Part shown: one piece after another, positions 33,618-41,872 of the stretch
How positions within the stretch are numbered: position 1 is the first letter of the stretch
How the letters are laid out: each line of letters starts with the position of its first letter
Origin: Silvimonas soli
Lineage (GTDB): Bacteria; Pseudomonadota; Gammaproteobacteria; Burkholderiales; Chitinibacteraceae
NCBI RefSeq assembly: GCF_030035605.1
Contig: NZ_CP106736.1
Span: forward strand, 2,170,001 to 2,234,000
Direction of reading: 5' to 3'
Length of the DNA: 64,000 bases
The notes under the pieces: generated by a model
Told to the model about the DNA's origin: nothing
The model's input: the letters and a program-made list of their open reading frames with translations, nothing else
Database searches by the model: none
Made by a program: the position numbers and the translations under genes

Positions 33618-34724
33618 ATGTCGCTGGCGCTGATTTTCACCCGGGCACTGGATGGACTCAACGCCAGGCCGGTTACAGTAGAGGTTCATCTTGCTAACGG
33701 GTTGCCTGCTTTTAATCTTGTGGGGTTGCCCGAAGCGGAGGTCAAAGAGAGCCGCGAACGGGTACGTGCGGCACTCACCGTAGCCGGTTTCGAGTTCCCG
33801 GCACGGCGTATTACCGTTAATTTAGCACCCGCAGACCTACCCAAATCCTCTAGTCACTTCGATTTGCCGATTGCCGTCGGGATTCTGGCGGCAAGCGGTC
33901 AGTTACCGCGCGATACACTGGCGCAATACGAATTTGCAGGTGAACTGGGCCTTTCAGCCGAATTACGGCAGGTGCGCGGCGCGATTGCCTTGGCCAAAGC
34001 CGCAAGCCAGGACGGGCGCCAGTTGATCCTGCCCGCTGAAAGTGCGCCAGAGGGAGCGCTTTATCCCGGTGCAACCGTCTTATCCGCGCCACACTTATTG
34101 GCCATTTGTCGCCATTTCAGCCAAAACCAGCCGCTAGAGGCAGGTCGGCCACCCGAGGTCGGCGCCAGCGTTAGCTATCCCGACATGCGCGACGTGCGTG
34201 GGCAGCAGCAAGTCAAACGTGCGCTGGAAATTGCCGCTGCCGGCCAGCACAGCTTGCTGATGGCGGGCCCGCCAGGTACCGGGAAATCGATGCTGGCGCA
34301 GCGACTGCCGGGACTGCTGCCACCGCTGGATATCGACGACGCACTGGAAGCCGCCGCCGTGCGTTCGCTCACCCGCGCAGGTATGGATCCGCGCCAGTTT
34401 GGCATCAGACCATATCGTTCGCCGCACCACACGGCATCGGCGGTAGCGCTGGTGGGAGGCGGCTCCAACCCGCAGCCGGGCGAAATCTCACTCGCACATC
34501 ACGGCATTCTGTTTATGGATGAATTACCGGAGTTTGATCGCAAGGTTCTTGAGGTTCTGCGCGAGCCACTGGAGAGCGGGGAGGTTCATATCAGCCGTGC
34601 CAATCACTCGGTGACCTTTCCGGCACGGTTTCAGCTAGTGGCGGCCATGAATCCCTGTCCATGCGGTTATTTTGGTCATCCCACCCGCGCTTGCCGCTGC
34701 ACGCCCGACCAGATCAACCGTTAC
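33618..34724 (+). pseudogene. comM: comM (yifB) 5' part, interrupted by a transposon
   Basis: These 369 codons encode the N-terminal three quarters of ComM, a hexameric AAA+ helicase that promotes branch migration in natural transformation. Visible are the Lon-like N-terminal domain (MSLALIFTRALDGLNA...), Walker A AGPPGTGKSMLAQRLPGLL, the Mg-chelatase Walker B stretch HGILFMDELPEF and the zinc-like cluster MNPCPCGYFGHPTRACRC. After DQINRY the frame runs into the inserted element and stops one codon later. The remaining 128 codons resume at 42685. Removing 34725-42684 restores a continuous 497-residue ComM, close to the usual length of about 500. Confidence 0.95.
34718..34724. repeat. Direct repeat CCGTTAC, left junction of the insertion
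   Basis: CCGTTAC directly precedes the element's TGT end and recurs at 42678-42684 directly after its ACA end. It lies in codons N-R-Y of comM, so it is the duplicated target. Seven bases is longer than the 5-bp duplication known for Tn7. Confidence 0.85.
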
Positions 34725-34798
34725 TGTTAAAAGTCATTAGAAACCGGATTTGTCATTAAGAAACCGGATTTCTGAGTCACTAACGGCCGGATTTTTTT
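34725..34798. repeat. Left end of the element with three end-motif copies
   Basis: Three same-direction copies start at 34733 (GTCATTAGAAACCGGATTT), 34752 (GTCATTAAGAAACCGGATTT) and 34776 (GTCACTAACGGCCGGATTTT). The first two abut. They are the likely transposase-binding sites. The stretch 34799-35120 up to the first gene is AT-rich and shows no other feature. Confidence 0.85.
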
Positions 34799-35120
34799 CC
34801 ATCCAGCTGCCCGCATAAAAGCTACAGAGCCCAGCACTGTTAGTGTGTGCTGGATGCCTTAGTGACGGTTCCCTGCTCTGCTACTCGATCCTGTGAAAAC
34901 AGGATTTCCTATCTATACCCCATGCCGGTTTCAACCATCCTTTAATTATTGTTTTCAATAGAAATTGATAATTAGAAATAATTGTCAGAATTTTGATTTA
35001 TGGTATCTAAATAAGAAAATCAGTCGAATACACCAAGTTGCATCACTTTGACATTGAATGATTTCATATGCTCTTATGCTGCTTTTCTCATGCAGCGCAG
35101 CCTGAGTAGCGAGGTGATTT

Positions 35121-35327
35121 ATGACTGAATTGCAATTGATCGATGTACGTCAGCTTGCAAGCTTGCTGTCCATTAGCGTGCGGAAACTAGAAGAGCTCAT
35201 TCTCGCGGGAGATGCTCCGCGTTTCCTCAAGGTAGGATCACAGCGGCGCTGGAAAGCAGCTGATATCGATAACTGGATGGTAAAAAAGGCGGACGAGATC
35301 GAGCAGCAGTTCAAGAAGACTGAATGA
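35121..35327 (+). CDS. AlpA/excisionase-like helix-turn-helix protein
   Basis: The 68-residue protein starts after GAGGTGA. It has a MerR/AlpA-type winged helix-turn-helix: VRQLASLLSISVRKLEELILAGDAPRFLKVGSQRRWKAADIDNWM. Small proteins of this kind regulate integrases and transposases or act as architectural factors for recombination. It is the gene nearest to the left end of the element, so a role in controlling transposition or the tns genes is inferred. Confidence 0.75.
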   Translation: MTELQLIDVRQLASLLSISVRKLEELILAGDAPRFLKVGSQRRWKAADIDNWMVKKADEIEQQFKKTE

Positions 35328-35764
35328 AGTGAACAACCTTACCAAGCAAAGAACCACAAGGATATAAACAGGCTACGAAAGCAATTTCTTGAAGTTACGC
35401 GGGATAGAGGAAAACGAGGAACCCCGACACCGAATCAAAAGTCCCTCGTGGTGCCAACAGCTAAATTGACACCATATTTTCCTTGCCATAGTGGCCGGCG
35501 TCAAGCCTGCCTGGCCCCGCTCGTCCTTTTAATCAACGAGCTCTGCCCCAAGGAAAAACATCATGCAAATATTGAAGCCCATCACTCTCTTCAGTCGTAC
35601 CAATCTCAGCAGCCACCTGTTTCTCCTCGGCTGACCCCCTGAGCAACCCTGCGATCAAGATAATCGCCAGCATGCGCAGTCAATTAATGAATTTCCATTC
35701 GATTCTTTCAATGGAAAGTTGCCTGTGCCTGCGCGTCTCTGATATTCATTGAGTAGATGGCACC
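35328..35764. other. Gap in the element without a recognised gene
   Basis: This 437-bp stretch separates the AlpA-like and TnsA-like genes. It contains a 23-codon frame at 35562-35633 (MQILKPITLFSRTN...) with AAGGAAA upstream, too short to support. It could be a decayed gene or the leader of tnsA. No repeats, tRNA or CRISPR-like units were seen. Confidence 0.5.
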
Positions 35765-36511
35765 ATGCAGAAGAACATCGAAGAATTAAATAAAGTAATA
35801 GAACTTTTTTCACCCAGCGAACGAGATAATATTCTTTGGACGAGCCGGTTTCGAACTAGAACCGTTATTTCTTCTTTCAAATTTCATGCCGCACCCGTAT
35901 CAGAAAGCTGGATAGAAGAATCTTTTTTTCGTCTAGCTGAACTAACTCCTGAAATCACGGAGCTCAAGTCTCAACCATTCACGGCCATTATCAAAGATGG
36001 AATATCATCTCGATCCTACACGCCGGATTCTTTAGTAAAGGTTCGAGATAAATGGATTGTTGTTGAATGCAAGCCTTTTATTAAAGAGATCAATTCCGAT
36101 TTCAGTATATCAACTCAGCAAATCGCTAGTTTTTTCCGGGATTACGCACTTCCCTTTGTCGTCATCGACGAGCTTGATGTACTCAGACCAGTGCTTCGCA
36201 AGAACGTCGCTCTTCTATGGCAGTGCCGTCGCCCCCCCGAACTGGCTGCGCGGATCAGACCCTTGCTCGACCGCATTCCGGATGGCGATACAGTAGCTGT
36301 TCATGCATTGATGGAAGGCGGCTTCACCAGATTTGAAATAGCGCACGCGATTTGTAAAGGCGAGTTATTTCTCGACATGAACCTGCAGTTTCTTGACTCC
36401 AAAGTATCCCGAAGCAGGTTTCGCAATACGAGTGATGCGCTTTCCAAGCTACTTTACCCACCCCAACGATGCGCAACCATTGCGATGTATGGGGAGGAGT
36501 TTATTCAATGA
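35765..36511 (+). CDS. TnsA-like transposon endonuclease
   Basis: The 248-residue protein has a restriction-endonuclease-like core with the TnsA order of catalytic residues: Glu in SWIEESFFRLAEL (about 51-52), Asp in YTPDSLVK (88) and ExK in IVVECKPF (E101, K103). In Tn7, TnsA cuts the 5' strands at the element ends while TnsB cuts the 3' strands. The C-terminal part (about 155-245) has the helical look of the TnsC/DNA-contact domain (GDTVAVHALMEGGFTRFEIAHAICKGEL). It is coupled by an ATGA overlap (36508-36511) to the next gene, as tnsA usually is to tnsB. Distant homology; the call rests on motif order plus context. Confidence 0.72.
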   Translation: MQKNIEELNKVIELFSPSERDNILWTSRFRTRTVISSFKFHAAPVSESWIEESFFRLAELTPEITELKSQPFTAIIKDGISSRSYTPDSLVKVRDKWIVVECKPFIKEINSDFSISTQQIASFFRDYALPFVVIDELDVLRPVLRKNVALLWQCRRPPELAARIRPLLDRIPDGDTVAVHALMEGGFTRFEIAHAICKGELFLDMNLQFLDSKVSRSRFRNTSDALSKLLYPPQRCATIAMYGEEFIQ

Positions 36512-36993
36512 AGAGCAGCTCCAGTCTTTGCCCAGGTTTGATTTTCCGGCGTGGGCCGGCAAGCTATGAAGTCTTGCAATTGCAAACGGACAATACGTTG
36601 TTGTGCCGTCGTAGCGGCACGAACAATGAAATCTTGCTCCCCAAACTGCAATTCCTCTCCGAATATGAGTCTGGACATATTTTCGACCTGCAATCGGAAG
36701 ATCGCCCTTTCCGGCCTCTAAATGGTTCCAGGCCTAGGGTCAGCGCTGTCTGGGAACAATCCAGCATGGCGCAACAAGCCATTGCAACTTGTCGCTGGGA
36801 AATTATCCAGGCGGTGGAGGGTGAAGGGCCGATAACCATGGACATGAAGGGTAAGATAACGAATACCTTCCGGAAGATGTACAACTTGCCCGATACGTTA
36901 AATCCCTTCTGCCCGGAATTTGTGAATCGCCGTCTGAATTTGGCAGATGAGCCATATGCGGCCACAAAGGATGATGGAGACAATCATGATTAA
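36508..36993 (+). pseudogene. Truncated gene in tnsB position (N-terminal remnant)
   Basis: This 161-codon frame begins within the tnsA stop (ATGA). Its first 60 residues (GLIFRRGPASYEVLQLQTDNT and NEILLPKLQFLSEYES) look like the small beta domain at the start of TnsB/TniA transposases. A helical stretch AIATCRWEIIQAVEG follows. It then ends with no DDE/RNase H domain, where the family normally has more than 550 residues. A deletion that joined its start to an unrelated 3' end (LNPFCPEFVNRRLN...) is inferred. A GGGGCT/AGCCCC hairpin (36997-37018) follows the stop. The identity is not certain. Confidence 0.5.
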
Positions 36994-37031
36994 GGGGCTT
37001 CGGCAGCAACTAGCCCCCTATTCAGATGAAC

Positions 37032-37355
37032 TCAGGATTGGATATGTGCACTCTCCAGCCGGCGCAGCCCCCAGCCTTCCGATCCATCTTCCAACGCAAT
37101 GCTGGTCCTATAACTCAGCAGGTGGGCGCTATTCTGCTCCAGTACATCAAGCACCGCACCGAAGTCCGCTAATAGCAGAGTTCGCCACATTGGCAAGTCA
37201 GTGGAGTTCAGCGAGACCGGATCAAGTTGATATTCAAATACGAACCAGTGCGTCCGGAACAGCTTCTCCACTGCGAAAAAACGGCAAGCACCCCTGGTGT
37301 GAGTACTGCCGTGATTTGGGGGCGTAATCTCAAATTGCGGTACGGTCTTGAACAT
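37032..37355 (-). CDS. Truncated paralogue of the unknown 163-residue cargo protein
   Basis: From MFKTVPQFEIT the 107-residue product parallels the gene at 37726-38217: GACRFFAVEKLFRTHWFVFEYQL against GACRFYAVEKLFHSHWFVLEYQL, then WRTLLLADFGAV and LLSYRTSIA. It lacks the last 55 or so residues of its paralogue. Its start overlaps the end of the HAD-like gene by 26 bp in another frame. The family was not recognised and no function is proposed. Two copies around a HAD gene suggest a local duplication. Confidence 0.55.
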   Translation of the reverse strand: MFKTVPQFEITPPNHGSTHTRGACRFFAVEKLFRTHWFVFEYQLDPVSLNSTDLPMWRTLLLADFGAVLDVLEQNSAHLLSYRTSIALEDGSEGWGLRRLESAHIQS

Positions 37356-37704
37356 CTTTTCCACATCCCGTAATTGCAGAGTGTCTATTCCATGCGAACC
37401 CGCCTGGATGTGTAGCGAAGTAAATCTTCGTTCCATCCATGCTGTCATTGATCTGATGTCTGTTGCAGCGTTTAACATTTTCCCGCAGTGTCGGCGGCAG
37501 CGCCTTTTTCGCACGCTCAAATGAGCGGATACGGACCCAGCTTGTCGATAGCACGATCTCTATGTCCGAGCGTCCAGCCAGAATTTCTTCCAGGTTTTTT
37601 CCCCACATAAACAGCGCCACGGGTGCTTTCAGCACAGGGCCTCCTTTTTGCAAGTAGACTGCATCGGGGTGGAGCACGCCGTCAAAATCAAGAAAAAGGA
37701 TCAT
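37330..37704 (-). CDS. HAD-like hydrolase domain protein, probably frameshifted
   Basis: The 124-residue product starts with a HAD nucleophile motif FLDFDGVLHPDAVYL (residues 4-18; DxDGV) and motif II LSTSWVR (52-58). This is the pattern of the small HAD domain found with Swiss-army-knife RNA-repair proteins. After about residue 77 the sequence no longer looks like the family. The other frame continues plausibly (NAATDIRSMTAWMERRF) straight into the paralogue at 37355, so a frameshift near 37475 is likely. The expected third motif (acidic pair) is missing. It may be inactive. Confidence 0.6.
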   Translation of the reverse strand: MILFLDFDGVLHPDAVYLQKGGPVLKAPVALFMWGKNLEEILAGRSDIEIVLSTSWVRIRSFERAKKALPPTLRENVKRCNRHQINDSMDGTKIYFATHPGGFAWNRHSAITGCGKDVQDRTAI

Positions 37705-37725
37705 GCTGAAACCTATTTCCGTTGG

Positions 37726-38217
37726 TCATGCAGGTAATGGACCGTGGATATAAGATTCTTTCCCCGCCAGTTCGAGGTCACCCGCAGCCCAGTAAATCTG
37801 TATAGGGGGGCGAGGATGCGATGGTCTGATCTCTGGTAAAGGCTCGGTGATGCGACAGCCGTCCTGGAGATAGAAATCAAAGGCTGCTTGTTGACTGCCA
37901 AACACGGCAAAGGCTTTTTCCAGTCGACGCAAGACCCAGCCGCCAGTCCCGCTTACCGCTATGCTGGTCCGGTAAGTCAGCAAGGAGTCACGATGGCGTT
38001 CGACGACATCTGTTACAGCACCAAAATCCGCCAGTAACAGTGTGCGCCAGAGTAGGGGTTCTGCGGTGCCCAGTGCTTCTGGTTTAAGCTGATATTCTAG
38101 GACGAACCAGTGGCTGTGGAAGAGTTTTTCTACTGCGTAGAACCGACACGCCCCCGAGGTTTCCGAACGCCCTCGTTTGCCGACAGTGATCTCAAATTCA
38201 GGCATGGTTTTAAACAT
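37726..38217 (-). CDS. Unknown cargo protein (163 residues)
   Basis: No family was recognised. The protein begins MFKTMPEFEITVG, has an aromatic-rich core (ACRFYAVEKLFHSHWFVLEYQL, LLWRTLLLADFGAVTDVVERH) and a Pro-rich C-terminus (LPEIRPSHPRPPIQIYW). It has no signal peptide or membrane segment. A shorter paralogue lies at 37032-37355 with the HAD-like gene between. All three read in the same direction and may have been one unit, possibly a toxin/immunity or RNA-repair type cargo; that is a guess. Confidence 0.6.
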   Translation of the reverse strand: MFKTMPEFEITVGKRGRSETSGACRFYAVEKLFHSHWFVLEYQLKPEALGTAEPLLWRTLLLADFGAVTDVVERHRDSLLTYRTSIAVSGTGGWVLRRLEKAFAVFGSQQAAFDFYLQDGCRITEPLPEIRPSHPRPPIQIYWAAGDLELAGKESYIHGPLPA

Positions 38218-38239
38218 GTTTTGACTGCCACCAATCCTG

Positions 38240-38500
38240 TCAGGTATTTCCGAGAGGGGTTTGGCATGGAGGCAACTGCTCCCTGTTTATCGCATCTACC
38301 AGTGTAGCCATTTTGTCAAAGCGTTTCCCCATGTAGCGGGCCACAAGACCACAGGTGATTGCTCCAAGCCCAATAGGCGGGATGATCAGCAGTGGGATGC
38401 CAACAATGATCCCTGTCCAGCCGGCGATCTTGAATAGCTTGATGGTCATGCGCTGGTGTTCCAGTTCCATGTCCAAAAGCTTGTGACGATTCTCGCTCAC
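38240..38500 (-). CDS. Small two-helix membrane protein
   Basis: The 86-residue product starts at GTG 38500 with GGGAG 7 bp before it. An N-terminal amphipathic stretch (KLLDMELEHQRMTIKLFKIAGW) leads into one or two membrane helices (TGIIVGIPLLIIPPIGLGAITCGLVARYM), followed by a short charged tail. It is 22 bp upstream of the unknown 163-residue gene and shares its strand. The function is unknown. Confidence 0.6.
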   Translation of the reverse strand: MSENRHKLLDMELEHQRMTIKLFKIAGWTGIIVGIPLLIIPPIGLGAITCGLVARYMGKRFDKMATLVDAINREQLPPCQTPLGNT

Positions 38501-38616
38501 TCTAAAACTCCCTCATGCAAAAAGCGCCTGGCACTGCGGAATCAGTCCCCATGCCAAGGGTTGACCGCATATTATCCTATTTTGGGATATTTTTGAGTGG
38601 GTGATCAGATGGAACA

Positions 38617-38865
38617 ATGAAATCCATCCATGATCCTCGCTACCGTGACCTTATCCAGCAATTGGTGGACGCTCGCGTGGCTTCGGGGATTACACAAACC
38701 GTATTGGCGGAAGCGCTGGGGAAGCCACAGTCATTTATTGCGAAAGTCGAAAACCTCGACCGCCGTCTGGACATTGTGGAAATGGGAGACTGGTTACTGG
38801 CTCTGAGTCAGCCAGCGGACGAATTTCTCGCTCGGACTGGTTGGCCTCGAAAGTTACATGGATAG
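38617..38865 (+). CDS. Xre-family regulator
   Basis: The 82-residue protein is a Cro/C1-type helix-turn-helix: LVDARVASGITQTVLAEALGKPQSFIAKVENLDRRLDIVEMGDWLLAL (about 12-61). It is divergent from the membrane-protein gene and may control the neighbouring cargo. Its last codons (RKLHG) run into the border of an IS3-type remnant, so the native 3' end may be altered. Confidence 0.8.
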   Translation: MKSIHDPRYRDLIQQLVDARVASGITQTVLAEALGKPQSFIAKVENLDRRLDIVEMGDWLLALSQPADEFLARTGWPRKLHG

Positions 38866-39005
38866 CCAAGCTGTCGAATGGTCGCCGCGACTCGTTGTCC
38901 CAGCTTGATGTACAGCTTGACCGCGCGGATGCGGTCTTCGTATGAATACATGAACTACCTCTTGGTAGTCCAAGATTTTGTCCGCATCCCCATCTGATCA
39001 ATATT
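38862..39005 (-). mobile_element. IS3-family remnant (start of orfA)
   Basis: On the reverse strand an ATG at 38951 begins MYSYEDRIRAVKLYIKLGQR followed by VAATIRQLGYP. This is the well-known N-terminus of an IS3-group OrfA transposase. The similarity breaks off after GYP at about 38863, at the end of the Xre gene. The leader before the ATG (TGATCAGATGGGGATGCGGA) resembles the IS terminus. Only about 140 bp remain, so a deletion removed the rest. Confidence 0.72.
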
Positions 39006-39117
39006 CAACGCGTGCCAACATCCCATACACCCGAAAGCCCTTGGCACCATGCTTTGCACGATGCGGAGGGACTTCGGCAGGGCTGGCATGCTTTTACGGG
39101 GAATGACCCGACGTACG

Positions 39118-40417
39118 TTACGGCTTGATGGCCTTTCGCAACTCGGCAATCGCTGTGGTGAGTTCGGAAATGATTTTCAGGTAGTCAGTGTCCTTGTCTC
39201 CACTACCAGACGCAGAAGAACCTTCAGACTCGAGGCGGCCGAAATAACGCGTCGCGAAATCCCGTTTCACCTCATTCCGTTCCTGGTCGCTCAGGGTTGC
39301 AAGGAACGGATCAATAGAGGCGAGTTCCAGTTCTGCCTGTCTCAATCTGCGCTCGTTTACTTGGGACTGCTTGACCTGCATTGCGCCGAAACCGGCAAGC
39401 AAGATAAAGGGGGTAGAGATCAGAGTCTGGCGAGCCACTGTAGCCCAAGTCAGGTCCTTGTCGTACGTCAGGAAGAAGAAGACGACCCCCACCGCGATCC
39501 AGATAGCCAGCGACCAGAATGCGACGCCCTTCCAGAAACTTGCCTGCTTGCGTTCCTCGTTGGCGGTTTTCTGATAGCCATGCGCCATTCCGGTATCGGA
39601 AATGATACCGATCAGCCTTTGCGCAAAGGTCTTCTTTTCATCCAGAAACGCAAGGATTGCTTTAGTATCTGTTTCCGCTTTCTCAATCACTTCTTTGTGC
39701 CGGGTCAACGCCTTGTGCGCAGCGTCCAAATAATTTGCGTTCCTTTTTTTTTTCGCTCTCTTCAAACGTGGTCCGGCGGGCTTCTTCTTCTTTGAGCGCC
39801 TCAGTAGCACGTGCCTGTTCAGCCGCAGTATGTTCTGTCTGCCGGGTGGACTGTGCATCGGAAAACTGCTGCTGAAATGCGGCAATCGCCGTATCCAGGC
39901 GCTGCTTCTGGTTGCTGATTTCCGTAGCGGATTCGGCAAGTCGCCCCTGCTGGCCGCCAATCTCCTGAATCAACGCTGCCATCCGTTGTTCCAGGTTGCG
40001 GGTCCATTCTGAAATGGAGCTGTGATAATTGGCCGCAGCCTCACGCAAGGCCTCAATATGCACTTCCGTTGTCACGGGTATCTGGATGATCGTCGCCAAC
40101 AAACCATCAACGTTAGCCTGCGCATTCACCAAGTGGTTAGCATTGCGATTCGAGAGGAAGTTGTTGAACTCCGCCCGAGTACCGTTGGAGTACTGGACCA
40201 CCCTGTCCAGAAGGGCAGTCTGCACAAAATAGGGATCAGCATTTTCCAGCACCTTGCGAGCATGCAAGCCAATTGCATCGGCACGGTTGAAATGTTCGCG
40301 AACCTGCTCCTCCAGATCACTCTCGAGCGGCGTACCTTCAACGAACAACAGCAGATCATTGAGACTGCCAATCGCTGCATGCGAAACGACCCGGTCAACC
40401 AACGCACCCATGTTCAT
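39118..40417 (-). CDS. Coiled-coil/two-TM protein joined across an A10 slippery run
   Basis: Two overlapping frames make one protein. Frame 1 (40417-39683) begins MNMGALVDRV or MGALVDRV (AGGA supports the second ATG at 40411) and runs through a long coiled coil (about residues 115-220, rich in Gln/Glu/Ala) to ESEKKK. Frame 2 continues at KKRNANYLDAAHKALTRHKE, then has two membrane helices (GVAFWSLAIWIAVGVVFFFL and TLISTPFILLAGFGAM) and a charged C-terminal domain ending at 39118. They meet at ten A's on the coding strand (39744-39753). Dropping one A, or slippage there, gives a 432-residue protein; without it frame 1 stops after 244. It follows the FRG gene by 81 bp with an intervening hairpin. 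The function is unknown. Confidence 0.65.
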
Positions 40418-40453
40418 TATCCTAGTTGTTATTGAGGGGTAGATCAGGCCACT

Positions 40454-40476
40454 CCCGCCAAGAAGGGTCTGGCGGG
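40454..40476. other. Intercistronic hairpin between FRG and coiled-coil genes
   Basis: CCCGCCA (40454-40460) and TGGCGGG (40470-40476) form a 7-bp perfect stem with a 9-nt loop. No T tract follows on the reverse strand, so it is not a clear terminator. It may set the expression ratio of the two genes. Confidence 0.55.
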
Positions 40477-40498
40477 ATTAGTTAATAGTCAGGCTGGC

Positions 40499-41872
40499 TC
40501 AGCCGGGGTGCTTAAATTTCTTGGCAATATAACGTGCAGAACGTTCGATGTACGGATAGACGGTTCGCTCGTTGATATTCATCTGATCCAGTTCTTGCAG
40601 TAGAGCGGCCTTGTAGTTGATCTTGATTCGACGTATCCGGATGTTCTCGTCACCTGTTTCCACGAGGACTGCATCCAGACCAAAGAGTAGGAAGGCCCCG
40701 ATCTGTGAGGCAATTCTGTCGTTGGCCCGTTTGCCTTTCACACAGATAATGGACCGCAGGTCTGCTGGATTTATGCGTGGTTCGAAGTAGGGTTTTTCTT
40801 CCTTGATGAGATGCAGATATCGCTTGAGCGTAATCTCCCGGAAGTTCAATTTCTCTGCGCCCTTCAGTGTGGCAAGCTTGTTTTGCAACCAAGTCTTGTC
40901 GTCAGCGGGGAGGCGAGCCAGGTTGGCAAGACAGCTAGCGCGATCTGAATCGAAGTATTTGATCTGGTCAGATTTGATGCTGAACACAATAACTTCACCC
41001 GTTTTGTCTTCAGACGACTCGCAGGCGAAATAGAGGGCGATCAATGGATTCGAAGTGATATCTAGCAAGCGGGTGGGCAACCCAAAATGCTGCATGCGGA
41101 CAAGTTTATCGAGCGTGTGGGCATCAGTCTGAAAGTCTGCTGGGTTGGAGATGAGCAATTCCCGGTATATCCGATGCTCCTCCTTCAAATAGAGATAGTT
41201 TCCCTTACTGTCAGTCCGTAGAACCGAAGGAACCAACCGGTAAACCTGATCAGTATGTCCCCGGTAGAACACTTCACGCCCAGCCTCGGGGCTCTGTAGA
41301 ACTAGCTCGACGAATCGCTGTAGTGAATCTGCCTCCTCTATCGTGACCTCATCTGTGGAGGACTGAGAAGGTGGAAGGCTTTGGCTGGGTTGCTTCAAAG
41401 AGCGGGTCCCAGAGCTAATGGCCCCGCCCCGGCGCAGGACCCTTAAAAGGTCAACACTTTTAATGGCCCAGTGAGTTCTGGTCATTTCCCAATGGCGGAT
41501 GTCCAGCTGCTGCGTCAGGGGGGCTAGTGTGCGGCGATTTAGCTTTCTAAGGCGGGTATTGACCTCGAATTCAATTTTGACAAAGCTTTTCTCGGCGACA
41601 ATGCGTGTAATCCAGCCGAGCCGAGCCGAATCGAGGTCCCCTTCGTACAGGAACAGGCAGGGGAACGACTTCAGGCGTTCAATGTTTGTCGTAGTAAGTG
41701 TCTCGAATTCAGCAACGATCTCACTATCGGTGTATTCCAAAAAACGGGACCGTGGAAATTCGTAGATACCATCCGGCCCATCCCAAGCCCCAACTGAGGC
41801 GGTGACCAGGAGGTTGTAAGCATGTTCCACGGTATTCACCCCAGGATCATGAACGGATGGTGGTAACGTCAA
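40499..41872 (-). CDS. FRG-domain protein with N-terminal partner domain
   Basis: The 457-residue protein has an FRG domain: the name motif FYRGHTD (202-208), LVPSVLR (213-219) and QHFGLPTRLLDITSNPLIALYFA (261-283), the classic central block. FRG domains occur in proteins of uncertain biochemistry often found in mobile and defence loci. The N-terminal 150 residues form a second domain (GIYEFPRSRFLEYTD; FLYEGDLDSARLGWITRI; WEMTRTHWAIKSVDLLRVL). I recall similar pieces fused to various effector domains, but cannot name it. The annotated TTG start at 41872 overlaps the previous gene; a GTG at 41836 or 41827 is possible. It is followed by the coiled-coil/TM gene. A defence role is inference. Confidence 0.75.
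   Translation of the reverse strand: MTLPPSVHDPGVNTVEHAYNLLVTASVGAWDGPDGIYEFPRSRFLEYTDSEIVAEFETLTTTNIERLKSFPCLFLYEGDLDSARLGWITRIVAEKSFVKIEFEVNTRLRKLNRRTLAPLTQQLDIRHWEMTRTHWAIKSVDLLRVLRRGGAISSGTRSLKQPSQSLPPSQSSTDEVTIEEADSLQRFVELVLQSPEAGREVFYRGHTDQVYRLVPSVLRTDSKGNYLYLKEEHRIYRELLISNPADFQTDAHTLDKLVRMQHFGLPTRLLDITSNPLIALYFACESSEDKTGEVIVFSIKSDQIKYFDSDRASCLANLARLPADDKTWLQNKLATLKGAEKLNFREITLKRYLHLIKEEKPYFEPRINPADLRSIICVKGKRANDRIASQIGAFLLFGLDAVLVETGDENIRIRRIKINYKAALLQELDQMNINERTVYPYIERSARYIAKKFKHPG

Noticed and set aside
35328..35764. CRISPR array or guide RNA region of a CRISPR-associated transposon
   Set aside because: No direct repeats of suitable size and no Cas genes in the element.
36947..37327. 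126-residue + strand frame after the tnsB-like remnant
   Set aside because: It mostly mirrors the reverse-strand paralogue at 37032-37355, with no ribosome-binding site or recognisable domain.
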